A DNA stretch of 44,266 bases. Source: Oscillospiraceae bacterium. GTDB lineage: Bacteria; Bacillota; Clostridia; Oscillospirales; Oscillospiraceae. Below, piece by piece: positions 8,255-15,747 of the stretch. The translations under genes were made by a program, and so were the position numbers. The stretch spans positions 1 through 44,266 of the forward strand of contig JAFTVM010000071.1 of NCBI GenBank assembly GCA_017465745.1, in the 5' to 3' direction. Under the pieces are notes generated by a model. That model was not told the origin of the DNA. It worked only from the letters and a program-made list of their open reading frames with translations, and did not search any database. Within the stretch, counting starts at the first letter, position 1, and each line of letters starts with the position of its first letter.

Positions 8255-10010
8255 TTTGTTTCTCCTTTTGTTGGTTCAATTCATTTCGGACGATCCGAAA
8301 ATAGTCTTTAGCATAACGGTATTGCCTCAGGGAATATGCCCCAAATTCGATTCCGTGTTTCATTTTGTACTCACACCAGTTGCTCCAGAGCAACCCGCCT
8401 ACCGCAATATAGCAGTAGATTTTAAGCTTTGTAGTGCTGTTGCAGCCTTCCGGAAAGTAGGAATAGATGGCTTCATCAACCTGCTTCTGGTCATACAATG
8501 CATGCAGGCAAAACATTGCTATATCTACATGGGGATCCTGCATGGCTGCGTATTCCCAGTCGATCAGTCGGATATCTTCCCCGGAAATCAGAAAATTCTC
8601 CGCAATTGCGTCGATATGAGTCAGGCAGCAGTCCTTTTCCATTGCATCGATGTAGGTACGAAGGGACAGGATATTTTCCTTGGTCGTTTGGTAATCGGAA
8701 TAGACTGATGAGGCACCGTCCCAAAGGGATTCGTAGTGTTCGATGGAACTGAATAAATCAAATTCATGAGCAACGGCTAGTCGGGTGCTGTGAAACTGCC
8801 GCAGCTTTTTCATGCACATCGCTAGATCCTGAGGATTTTGCGGGTCACAGTGACGGGCATTGGGGATATACTCAGATATTTTGACACCTGTATCCGGGTC
8901 AAAATGAGTTACTTCATCAGAAATTGCAGAACCGGAAATAGTGCGGTATACCTCGGCTTCCTGCTGATAGCTGATCAGACGTTCCGCTTCACGGCACGGT
9001 ATCCGCAGAATGTACTGCTTGTTCCTGCGGCTAAAGAGAACGGAGCAATTGGTGGTTCCCATCTTAAGAACAGAGATGTCTTCTATTTCGTGTTCCGGCG
9101 CCTGAATAAGTCTGGAAATGGTTGCTGTGACAGTATTCACAAATGCGGTTGTGTGTGTTTCCAGTTCCTGAAGCTGTGTCAGTGATTTGATCTCCGCTAC
9201 AAAATCAGAAGAAACCACCCGGGGACTGATCAGAATCCGCTCATCTTCAAACAGAGTTTCCTCCCAGAAACTACCCTTGTAGCGCCTGTCTGGTACCATA
9301 TCTTCCAATCTGCTGCGAATCAACTCGGCGGTATCTTCCAAAAGATAGCTGATACCGATCATGGCATTGCCCTTTGAGGAGGGAGAAACCAGCACCAGTT
9401 CCTGTTTACGGTTGACACGGATGGTGCTTTCGACGTCTTCCTCATCAGAAACCATATACCAGGAGTACAACTCATTCTTTTGGAACGGGTTATTCCTGCA
9501 CCACAAATCACAGGGAACCACGTAGCAGTTATTGAGATGTTCTTTGGCCAGCGCAAGAGAATGCAGATTGTTCTTTTTGGCATATTCGGAATTGACGATT
9601 AGTTCCACACCGTATCGGTCAATCAGGTATTCAAACTGCTCTTTGGCAAATCCCACTACAATATATATTTTCTTAATTCCTACTTCGTGCAGTTGAGAGA
9701 TCAGCCGTTCAATCAAAGGTTCTCCGTGTACCTCCAGCAGGGCAGTCGGCTTTTTTGCATTGTGCGGTGGGATCCAGAGGCCGAGACCCGCTGCCAGAAG
9801 CACCGCACACGCCGGAGCGGAGGAATAAAGCAGGTTCTTGCTTTTGACGGTCAGCCCCATGGATTTATCCAGATAACCTTCTTTCAGAAGCGTTGCGATG
9901 GAAGCGTTGACAGCACCCAGGGAACAGCCGCAGACGGCTGCCAGATTCCGCTGACCGGTATAGATATGGTTGGACAGAATCAGAAGGATGTCCTTATCTC
10001 GCTTGTTCAC
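8241..10010 (-). CDS. HTH / LicC-like / LicA-like three-domain protein
   Basis: A 589-residue protein with three recognisable parts. Residues about 5-60 form a winged helix-turn-helix (LAAVCGCSLGAVNASIATLL). Residues about 66-290 are a nucleotidyltransferase domain related to LicC. Residues about 300-575 are a choline-kinase-like domain with HIDAIAENF (His465, Asp467, Asn472) and IDWEYAAM (Asp484). The kinase residues are intact. The nucleotidyltransferase signature is not: the expected Arg is Trp79 (AAGLGLWIPP) and the expected Lys of the PK motif is Thr89, although metal-site Asp168 remains. The start is GTG with GGAGG seven bases upstream. It is the first gene of the lic operon, about 29 bases after the predicted transcription start. 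HTH-LicC-LicA fusions are known in Firmicutes. An autoregulator that senses pathway ligands is an inference. Confidence 0.85.
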   Translation of the reverse strand: MNKRDKDILLILSNHIYTGQRNLAAVCGCSLGAVNASIATLLKEGYLDKSMGLTVKSKNLLYSSAPACAVLLAAGLGLWIPPHNAKKPTALLEVHGEPLIERLISQLHEVGIKKIYIVVGFAKEQFEYLIDRYGVELIVNSEYAKKNNLHSLALAKEHLNNCYVVPCDLWCRNNPFQKNELYSWYMVSDEEDVESTIRVNRKQELVLVSPSSKGNAMIGISYLLEDTAELIRSRLEDMVPDRRYKGSFWEETLFEDERILISPRVVSSDFVAEIKSLTQLQELETHTTAFVNTVTATISRLIQAPEHEIEDISVLKMGTTNCSVLFSRRNKQYILRIPCREAERLISYQQEAEVYRTISGSAISDEVTHFDPDTGVKISEYIPNARHCDPQNPQDLAMCMKKLRQFHSTRLAVAHEFDLFSSIEHYESLWDGASSVYSDYQTTKENILSLRTYIDAMEKDCCLTHIDAIAENFLISGEDIRLIDWEYAAMQDPHVDIAMFCLHALYDQKQVDEAIYSYFPEGCNSTTKLKIYCYIAVGGLLWSNWCEYKMKHGIEFGAYSLRQYRYAKDYFRIVRNELNQQKEKQNVSG

Positions 10011-10045
10011 GAAATTACCTCCGATTCGTTTTTATGAACTACCAC

Positions 10046-10073
10046 ATTATAGCATATTCTGTATGTATGTCAA
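10046..10073 (-). promoter_or_regulatory. Consensus sigma-A promoter of the lic operon
   Basis: On the minus strand a perfect TTGACA (10068-10073) and a perfect TATAAT (10046-10051) are separated by 16 bp, ending about 36 bases before the GTG start of the first lic gene. This is the strongest single promoter seen outside the array at the right end. Confidence 0.88.
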
Positions 10074-10782
10074 TAGAAATTAACTGGTTTTGTTGATTTT
10101 TGGAACTACTGTATTACCGGTTGGTTGCAGCAATCTCCGCCAGAAGCACTCATTTGCCAGGCGGAGTTATGCAACTCCAATTTATGTCATTTCCTGCTTG
10201 CATATTATTATATCGCTATCTCTGGGGGGATAGGGGAGCCGCAATCAGTCAATATCTTACGCCCAACGCAATTTCCCGATTCGGGTGTAAATAGAAAATA
10301 AAAAACACTTCCGCACATGTAAATGTTATCGCAGAAGTGGTGATGGATTTGGATGCTAAACTGGCTGTTCTCAGTGGTTTCCTTTCCGTTCTACACTTTT
10401 TTTACACCACGACAGCATTGCGCTATAGAAAAAGCGTAGCATTTTGTGAGCTGCACAGCCCGGAAATCCATAGCGATATGGGACTTTACGAAAAGAAATA
10501 AGAAGTTATTGACATGTGGAACCAGGGCTTTGGGTATCGATACCTAATTTCATGTATCTCAAAACTCCTTGCCGGAGCGCTTTTTCAATAGGGAGTTTCA
10601 TTTTTCGGTTGCTGGATGTGATCAGGATCACCGGGTTTCATTCCCGTCTTGCATGGTTTTGTGCAACTATTGGGATTGCATGGATTTGGGATGAAGAGGA
10701 ACTTTTGATCAGCGGGATGCTGCGGGTTGTCCGGCTGATGCAGAAAGGTGGCTTCAATCAAGTTTGCAAGGAGGAATGAAAG
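10074..10782. other. Intergenic stretch before the phage-tail-like module
   Basis: About 700 bases without a convincing gene. It contains a leftward terminator-like hairpin (10306-10339). It also has an open frame at 10516-10779 on the plus strand (87 codons, unrecognised, no ribosome binding site) whose last codons cover the ribosome binding site of the next gene, as the end of a deleted upstream phage gene might. The sequence is AT-richer than its flanks and may be scar DNA from a degraded mobile element. Confidence 0.4.
10306..10339 (-). terminator. Possible leftward intrinsic terminator
   Basis: CACTTCCGC (10306-10314) and GCAGAAGTG (10331-10339) pair with one wobble. On the minus strand the hairpin is followed by TTTTTTATTTTC. 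No gene that it could terminate is recognisable to its right, so it may be the relic of a lost minus-strand gene. Confidence 0.4.
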
Positions 10783-11589
10783 ATGCTGACTTTTCGCTTT
10801 ACCGGGGCGTCCGGCAAAATGGTTACAGCGGAAACCCTGACATCCGGCATGGTTGGAAAAGAAGTGAAGCTGGAATTCTCACAGGAGTGGGATCATTTCG
10901 CGAAAACAGCGGTGTTTATGGCGGGATCCGTGACCCGGGATGTGGTATGCGTTTCTGATGTGGTAACGATTCCGGCTGAGGTGCTGGCGGTGCCTATGGA
11001 GCGGCTGTATGTAGGGGTCTACGGTGTCTGCGCGGAGGGGAAGGCGACGCCCACCATCCGCGCCCAGGGGCCCATGATCCGGCCTGGGGTGGACCCGTCC
11101 GGTGATGCAGCGACGGATTCTGATCTGCCGGTATGGGCCCAACTCCGGCAGGAGGTCGATTCCCTGAAGAAAGAACACAGTGATGATGCTTCCAGAATCG
11201 GCGGATACTACACCCCGTCGGTTACCCAGCCCACGAAAGAAACCATCCGGTTTGCATTTTCGCCCAGCATCGACACCATGCCTGTGGTGAATGCGATTAC
11301 GATAGGTCTGCCAAGCGGTACATCGGAGAATGCCGACTGGGATCAGAATGATGCGTCACAGCCCGGCTATGTAAATAACCGCACACACTGGGTGGATGAT
11401 AACCAGACTGTCCACCCGTTGGACGAGAAGTTCATCCCGGATACCATCGCGAGAAAAGCTGAAGTCTTACCCATGCCTCAGGCAGCAGACGCAGGTCAGT
11501 TCATCAAGGTATCGGCGGTGGATGAAAACGGGACCGTAACGGCGACGGAGGCAGTAACCGTCCAACATGCAGAGGAGGTGAGCTTCTGA
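10783..11589 (+). CDS. Phage tail/baseplate-like protein (orphan module)
   Basis: A 268-residue protein that resembles the small proteins found just before tail-fibre genes in Clostridia prophages. The N-terminal half (about 1-95) is a beta-rich domain beginning MLTFRFTGASGKMVTAETLT. A linker follows with the phage-typical phrase PGVDPSGDAATDSDLPVWAQ at about 104-123, then a short coiled segment (LRQEVDSLKKEHSDD). The C-terminal half includes a fibre-like GYVNNRTHWVDDN segment. It has an excellent AAGGAGGAATGAAAG leader and its stop overlaps the start of the next gene by one base. No capsid, portal or lysis genes are nearby, so it is either a prophage remnant or a retained module. The family is not identified beyond this resemblance. 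Confidence 0.65.
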   Translation: MLTFRFTGASGKMVTAETLTSGMVGKEVKLEFSQEWDHFAKTAVFMAGSVTRDVVCVSDVVTIPAEVLAVPMERLYVGVYGVCAEGKATPTIRAQGPMIRPGVDPSGDAATDSDLPVWAQLRQEVDSLKKEHSDDASRIGGYYTPSVTQPTKETIRFAFSPSIDTMPVVNAITIGLPSGTSENADWDQNDASQPGYVNNRTHWVDDNQTVHPLDEKFIPDTIARKAEVLPMPQAADAGQFIKVSAVDENGTVTATEAVTVQHAEEVSF

Positions 11590-12716
11590 TGGCAGAATAC
11601 ATGATCCAGGAGGAAACGCTGACCGGAATCGCAGACCAGGTGCGAAGACTTGCGGACACGGATGGCTTACTGACGCCGGCGGGAATGGAAGCGGCCTTAC
11701 AGGGTATCGAGTCTAGCGGTGCAACGGACAACGCCGAAGATTATCTCTTCGGAGCGTCAGATGATGTGACCGAATATGCCGTTACCGGAATCTCAGGGAT
11801 CGAAACCGGAAATCAGGACACCCGATACCTGGGGTGGAAATTCAAGGTCCTTTCGGAATTCTCTGTCAGGGGATTTCGCATGATGAATAACGCGATGTCC
11901 ACATACGAGTCGTTCGAGCCCAAGCTATATCGTGTATCCGACAGAACATTGATCGCGTCCGCATCCGTAACATGCCCGGATACCGCAGCAGTTGACGTTT
12001 GGCTGGATGCTCCGGTCAATCTGACAGTAGGCGAGACGTATGCGGTATATGTCAAAAACAACTATACGCCGTATCTGAACTGGAGCAGTATCACATTGAA
12101 CAGCAAGATCAGCAAGGTGACCGGTATTGCCATCGAGACCTACACAAATCCCACGGTACAGGAAATTCTGGCCGATGTGGGAAGCAGCCTTTACGGTGTT
12201 GTGTTTCCCATTATGGGCGAACCGGTCGATACCGATATCCCCACCGAGTATTCCATCCAGCTATCCACGATGAATGATATTGCTGCGCAAGTGCAGCGGC
12301 TCGGGGGGATTACCGGGCAGATTTCCACGAATCAAATGATCAATGTACTGCAGGGGACTTCGGTGCTGCCATTTCCCGCAATACCCACTGATATTGTTGG
12401 AAACTGTCCGTATGTGGCCATCATGAATTTCCAGGACACAGCAAGCGTCAACACATGGGTGTACGGTTCGGTATCAAAGCCCTATTTCCATGTAACTGCG
12501 GACGGTGACCGCCTTGCATTCCCCTCCGGACGGTATCGGGCAATGCTGAATTCTGAAACCAACAAATGGGGAACGATAGCGGTGGGGACAACCGGCACCG
12601 GGTGTTTACTGACGTCCGGTTGGGAAATCATATGGACCAATTTTGACGTTCCAAACGGTTCGGTGGATGCAGCTGCGGTATACTATTCGGCGGGCAGCTT
12701 TGTACCGGCACTGTAA
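11589..12716 (+). CDS. Phage tail-fibre-like protein with internal repeat
   Basis: This 375-residue protein starts with MAEYMIQEETLTGIADQVRR, a form common at the N-terminus of tail-fibre or receptor-binding proteins in gut Firmicutes phages. The same element recurs near residue 217 (TEYSIQLSTMNDIAAQVQRL), so the protein carries two attachment-like repeats. Between them, residues about 60-210 look like a DUF4082-type beta-sandwich (DTRYLGWKFKVLSEFSVRGF, then VNLTVGETYAVYV). The last 120 residues are beta-rich and unrecognised. Its ATG overlaps the upstream stop. It has no visible secretion signal. Inference: a tail-fibre/adhesin pair that survived from a prophage. Confidence 0.65.
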   Translation: MAEYMIQEETLTGIADQVRRLADTDGLLTPAGMEAALQGIESSGATDNAEDYLFGASDDVTEYAVTGISGIETGNQDTRYLGWKFKVLSEFSVRGFRMMNNAMSTYESFEPKLYRVSDRTLIASASVTCPDTAAVDVWLDAPVNLTVGETYAVYVKNNYTPYLNWSSITLNSKISKVTGIAIETYTNPTVQEILADVGSSLYGVVFPIMGEPVDTDIPTEYSIQLSTMNDIAAQVQRLGGITGQISTNQMINVLQGTSVLPFPAIPTDIVGNCPYVAIMNFQDTASVNTWVYGSVSKPYFHVTADGDRLAFPSGRYRAMLNSETNKWGTIAVGTTGTGCLLTSGWEIIWTNFDVPNGSVDAAAVYYSAGSFVPAL

Positions 12717-12729
12717 GAAACCGGCCGTG

Positions 12730-12855
12730 ATGATCCGACTAGATTTACCGGACTGGATGGTTCTGCGGATCGTACTGGCGCTGGAGAGATACCCTTATAC
12801 CGGGGCTGGTGAGATCATCTGTGCCATCAAAGCGCAGGTTCGTTCGGTATTATAA
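12730..12855 (+). CDS. Small hypothetical ORF at the end of the phage-like module
   Basis: A 41-codon frame, ATG at 12730 to TAA at 12855, beginning MIRLDLPDWMVLRIVLALER. It starts 13 bases after the fibre-like gene and stops 12 bases before the terminator, so it fills the remaining transcript exactly. No strong ribosome binding site is visible, and translational coupling would be needed. It has an amphipathic helix pattern but is not recognised. It may be real or a chance frame. Confidence 0.4.
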   Translation: MIRLDLPDWMVLRIVLALERYPYTGAGEIICAIKAQVRSVL

Positions 12856-12867
12856 TGCTCAAAACAG

Positions 12868-12920
12868 AAAACTCCTCCCCGATTGTCCGGATAGCCGGCG
12901 TGGGGAGGAGTTTTTATTTT
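12868..12920. terminator. Bidirectional terminator between phage-like module and GGDEF gene
   Basis: AAAACTCCTCCCC and GGGGAGGAGTTTTT form a stem of 10 GC-rich pairs flanked by A and T runs on both sides. It serves the plus-strand module (followed by TTTTTATTTTT) and, read the other way, the minus-strand GGDEF gene, whose stop codon lies inside the T tract. Confidence 0.88.
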
Positions 12921-13450
12921 TCCGTTTCCGGGCTTATTGCGCGGTTGCGGTACATCTGCTGTTCCGCATACCGAATCAGGTCACGGAGATCTTTTCCGGC
13001 GCCGGAAGCGGCTCCCCAGGAGGCCGGAAGCTCCCGGGCAGGCGGGTGGTATCCGCCACGGGAGGGGATGATGATCAGAAACTCATCGCCGCCGATCCGG
13101 AAAGCACAGCCCCATTGCGGTAGACCGGTGCGCAGGCTGTCGGCGAAATCCATCAGAAGCCTGTCACCGGCCGCATGTCCGCAGGTGTCGTTGACCTGTT
13201 TCAGATGATCCAGGTCAAAATAGTATACAGTCAGTGCGCGGCAGAGATTGTAACGGCGGTACATTGCCTCCAGGTGGCGTAAATTGTACAGCCCTGTCAG
13301 CGGATCCAACCTGCTTTTGCGCAGCAGCAGCAGACTCTGAAGCAGCAGCAGTGCCACCAGGATCAGGGCGGGGAATATCCAGCCGGCGTGCCGGGAGGAC
13401 ATAACGATGCAGACGCCGCAGAGGACTGCATTCAGTGTCAGTAAGATCAT
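12914..13450 (-). CDS. Compact membrane-anchored GGDEF (diguanylate cyclase-like) protein
   Basis: This 178-residue protein has two N-terminal membrane segments (about 1-18 and 24-43), then a GGDEF domain: DPLTGLYN, the metal-site FDLDHLKQVND (about 78-88), GHAAGD, and an intact GGDEF at 120-124. The I-site RxxD is absent, so product inhibition is not expected. Between GGDEF and the final AEQQMYRNR helix only about 35 residues remain where roughly 60-65 are usual, so a helix is missing. Catalytic residues are present, hence c-di-GMP synthesis from two GTP is plausible but not certain. An AAGGAG site fixes the ATG start. It lies 54 bases after pilO, but behind an intrinsic terminator, suggesting expression by partial readthrough. 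PilB of the same locus has c-di-GMP-binding motifs. Confidence 0.85.
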   Translation of the reverse strand: MILLTLNAVLCGVCIVMSSRHAGWIFPALILVALLLLQSLLLLRKSRLDPLTGLYNLRHLEAMYRRYNLCRALTVYYFDLDHLKQVNDTCGHAAGDRLLMDFADSLRTGLPQWGCAFRIGGDEFLIIIPSRGGYHPPARELPASWGAASGAGKDLRDLIRYAEQQMYRNRAISPETEK

Positions 13451-13467
13451 AGGGAACTCCTTTTATG

Positions 13468-13496
13468 AAAAAGCACCCGGCGCAATGGCCGGGTGC
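13468..13496 (-). terminator. Intrinsic terminator between pilO and the GGDEF gene
   Basis: GCACCCGGC (13473-13481) pairs with GCCGGGTGC (13488-13496). On the minus strand it is followed by TTTTT. It should reduce expression of the GGDEF gene relative to the pil genes. Confidence 0.8.
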
Positions 13497-13504
13497 CTGC
13501 ATGA

Positions 13505-14062
13505 TCAGGACAGCTTCGTGCTTTCGAAGAAGGTGATGGTCACGGTGACAGTAACACCGCTTTCCATCATATTGCCCTCGTTGCTGGTGATGGCCAGATT
13601 GCTGACGAGGCAGCGCCACTGGCTGTCGGTGAGATCCCGGATAACATCCTTGGCGGCTTCGTAACTGGTACAGTGGAAGCTCATGGAAATGTTGCGGCGG
13701 ACGGTACCGTCCTTCTGGACATCGGGATCGGTAAAGTTCAGGGAGTACTCAGAGGTGCGGCTGAGAATACCGTAGAGCTGGTTGAGCACGACTTCCTTGT
13801 TGTCATAGGGGGCGATCTCGGTGATCTCTTCTTCGGGACGGGCGAAAATCTGGTCCAGCTCTTCCTGCATCTCGTTCATCCTGCTGATCTTTGCCATGGA
13901 GGTGGTGATCTGGGAATCGCAGTCAGCAGACTGGGAGGCGATGGAAGCCAGCTCGTTCTGCAGGGGGGTGTAGAAGCCCATGTAGTAGCTGACGCCAATC
14001 AGCAGAACCACCAGGAAAAGCAGCATAATGGTCTCGCGGAGGCTCAGTTTTGCTTTTTTCAT
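13505..14062 (-). CDS. pilO: Type IV pilus inner-membrane platform protein PilO-like
   Basis: A 185-residue protein with a short cytoplasmic tail, one membrane helix (about 12-28), a coiled-coil stretch (about 33-75) and a ferredoxin-like periplasm-side domain (about 85-185). This is the layout of PilO. PilO pairs with PilN to form the alignment platform that links PilM and the ATPases to the growing pilus. Sequence identity of this family is always low, so the call depends strongly on position: three bases after the PilN-like gene at the end of a pilM-pilN-pilO series. Confidence 0.8.
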   Translation of the reverse strand: MKKAKLSLRETIMLLFLVVLLIGVSYYMGFYTPLQNELASIASQSADCDSQITTSMAKISRMNEMQEELDQIFARPEEEITEIAPYDNKEVVLNQLYGILSRTSEYSLNFTDPDVQKDGTVRRNISMSFHCTSYEAAKDVIRDLTDSQWRCLVSNLAITSNEGNMMESGVTVTVTITFFESTKLS

Positions 14063-14064
14063 GA

Positions 14065-14652
14065 TTACTCAGCCTCCTTGGTCAGAATGATGCTCATAAA
14101 GATCTTGGCTTCCTCAGCCTCTTCTGCAACTGCATTGTACACGGCAGCGCTGCTGACCAGGCCGCTCTCTTCCAGGCTCTTGACCATGGTACTGGCCTGC
14201 TCCAGGGTGATGCCGTGGATATTCAGGGTCAGGACATTGTTGTTGACGGCCATGTTGTCGATGTAGGCCTTGGAGGAGATCTCCTGCTCCACCAGGTTCA
14301 GCACGTCCATGCGGCTGACCATATTGACTTCGGTGTCGTTCATCCAGCCGTAGCTGTAACGGCCGTATTCCATGGCCAGATCGTTGTAGCCCGCCAGCTT
14401 GGCGTTGATGGCAGCCAGCTGCTCCTGCTTGACGGTCAGCTCGTTGTATGCAGCGGTCTTCCTGGCCAGGGGATCGATGAAGCCGAACTTGGCGAAGACG
14501 GCGCCGACGATGATGATCACCAGAACGATGGGCAGCACCTTTTTCAGGCTGAAGCTGGACTGATGGTGGACGAAGTTCATCGTCTTCTTGCTGGGCACCT
14601 GCACAGCATTCTTCTTGGATTTCTTTACATTCTTTGTCTTGGTTTCTGCCAT
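14065..14652 (-). CDS. pilN: Type IV pilus platform protein PilN-like
   Basis: This 195-residue protein has a long, lysine-rich cytoplasmic N-terminus (about 1-35), one membrane helix (about 37-58), a coiled-coil region, and a small alpha/beta domain ending in beta strands (LTLNIHGITLEQASTMVKSL). PilN binds PilM through its N-terminal cytoplasmic tail. The usual short PilM-binding motif is not obvious here, and the basic, serine-rich tail is longer than typical. The gene follows pilM and is three bases ahead of pilO. Confidence 0.8.
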   Translation of the reverse strand: MAETKTKNVKKSKKNAVQVPSKKTMNFVHHQSSFSLKKVLPIVLVIIIVGAVFAKFGFIDPLARKTAAYNELTVKQEQLAAINAKLAGYNDLAMEYGRYSYGWMNDTEVNMVSRMDVLNLVEQEISSKAYIDNMAVNNNVLTLNIHGITLEQASTMVKSLEESGLVSSAAVYNAVAEEAEEAKIFMSIILTKEAE

Positions 14653-14666
14653 TTTGATGCCCTCCT

Positions 14667-15653
14667 TTACTTCTGAATGGCTGCGCCGGCGGCGAGGGCG
14701 CAGTACAGGGCCTGCTCAACGGAGGCGCCGTCCAGCTTCACCAGGCGGTGAACATGATGCAGCGTCATACCCGTGGCTTTCAGCAGGCAGGTACGCAGAG
14801 GCTCGATGACGCTGGAGCCGCCGCAGTAGTACAGATGCTCCAGAGGCTCGCTCTGGGAGTCGTCGGAATAGTTGAAGAAGTTGATGATCTTCATGACCTC
14901 GATGGCGATGGTCTGGTAGGCATCGTTCAGGAACTCGGCAGAAAGGACCTTGTTCATATTGGCTTCCTTCCGGGTCCGGGCGGCGAAGGCATCGATCTGC
15001 TGGTTGTCGGCGATGGTCTGGTCGATCAGGGAGCCAGCCAGGTCGATATCCTTACCCATGACGAAATTGCCGTCGACGAAGATGTTGACGCGGGTGGTGT
15101 TGTGGCCGACATCCACGATGCACAGCTTCCTGGGCAGATTTGCGCCTGCTTCCACCAGGTTGCGCCATGCCATCTCAGCGGTGGTGGCGATTTTCAGCGT
15201 CAGGCCGGCCTTCTTGAAGATGGCGTAATACTGTTCCACCAGATCCTTGCGGACAGCGGCGGCGTAAAGCTCCATGACATTGTCCTTGACGTCCATGACA
15301 GAGTAGTCATAGTCGAACTTGGCACCGTCCTTGCCCACGAAATCGCGGAACTCGAAGGGCAGGTTCAGCTTCAGCTCGCTTTCGCTCATGGCGGGCATGG
15401 TGACATGGTGGGCGATGACAGTCTGAGCGGGAATGACCAGGGCGCAGTTGCCGCCGCGGATGCCGTTTTCCTTCATCTTGGTCTTGAGGAATTCGGTCAT
15501 GGCGGCGGGGGAGCTGACGCGGCCCTCACGGATCAGATCTTCAGGCATCTGCTCGACAACCATTTTCTTGATGGCGCCGCCGGAACAGACGGCCATTTTC
15601 ATGGTGTTGCTGCCGAGTTCAACACCGATCATGCGGGAAGAGATTGCTGGCAT
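14667..15653 (-). CDS. pilM: Type IV pilus actin-like protein PilM
   Basis: A 328-residue actin-fold ATPase homologue. It begins MPAISSRMIGVELGSNTMKM (phosphate-1 motif), has LCIVDVGHNTTRVNIFVDG (phosphate-2) in the middle and YYCGGSSVIEPL (adenosine motif) near residue 275. PilM forms the cytoplasmic ring that connects the motor to PilN. An in-frame TTG 27 bases upstream was rejected because the ribosome binding site GGAGGT (15661-15666) lies between it and the ATG at 15653. It follows pilD with a gap of about 95 bases. Confidence 0.9.
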   Translation of the reverse strand: MPAISSRMIGVELGSNTMKMAVCSGGAIKKMVVEQMPEDLIREGRVSSPAAMTEFLKTKMKENGIRGGNCALVIPAQTVIAHHVTMPAMSESELKLNLPFEFRDFVGKDGAKFDYDYSVMDVKDNVMELYAAAVRKDLVEQYYAIFKKAGLTLKIATTAEMAWRNLVEAGANLPRKLCIVDVGHNTTRVNIFVDGNFVMGKDIDLAGSLIDQTIADNQQIDAFAARTRKEANMNKVLSAEFLNDAYQTIAIEVMKIINFFNYSDDSQSEPLEHLYYCGGSSVIEPLRTCLLKATGMTLHHVHRLVKLDGASVEQALYCALAAGAAIQK

Positions 15654-15747
15654 TGATAAAACCTCCAGTGAAATATTCAATGGAAAAGGGGCGTGGAAGC
15701 ATCCATTTTCCGGGAAAAGGCGCGGTTATGTAAGAAACGGATCACCG

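Noticed and set aside
10516-10779. 87-codon plus-strand open frame before the tail-like module
   Set aside because: No ribosome binding site, no recognisable domain, and an odd hydrophobic composition. Kept only as a note in the gap entry.
15654-15680. TTG start giving PilM nine more residues
   Set aside because: The ribosome binding site GGAGGT for the ATG at 15653 lies inside this stretch.
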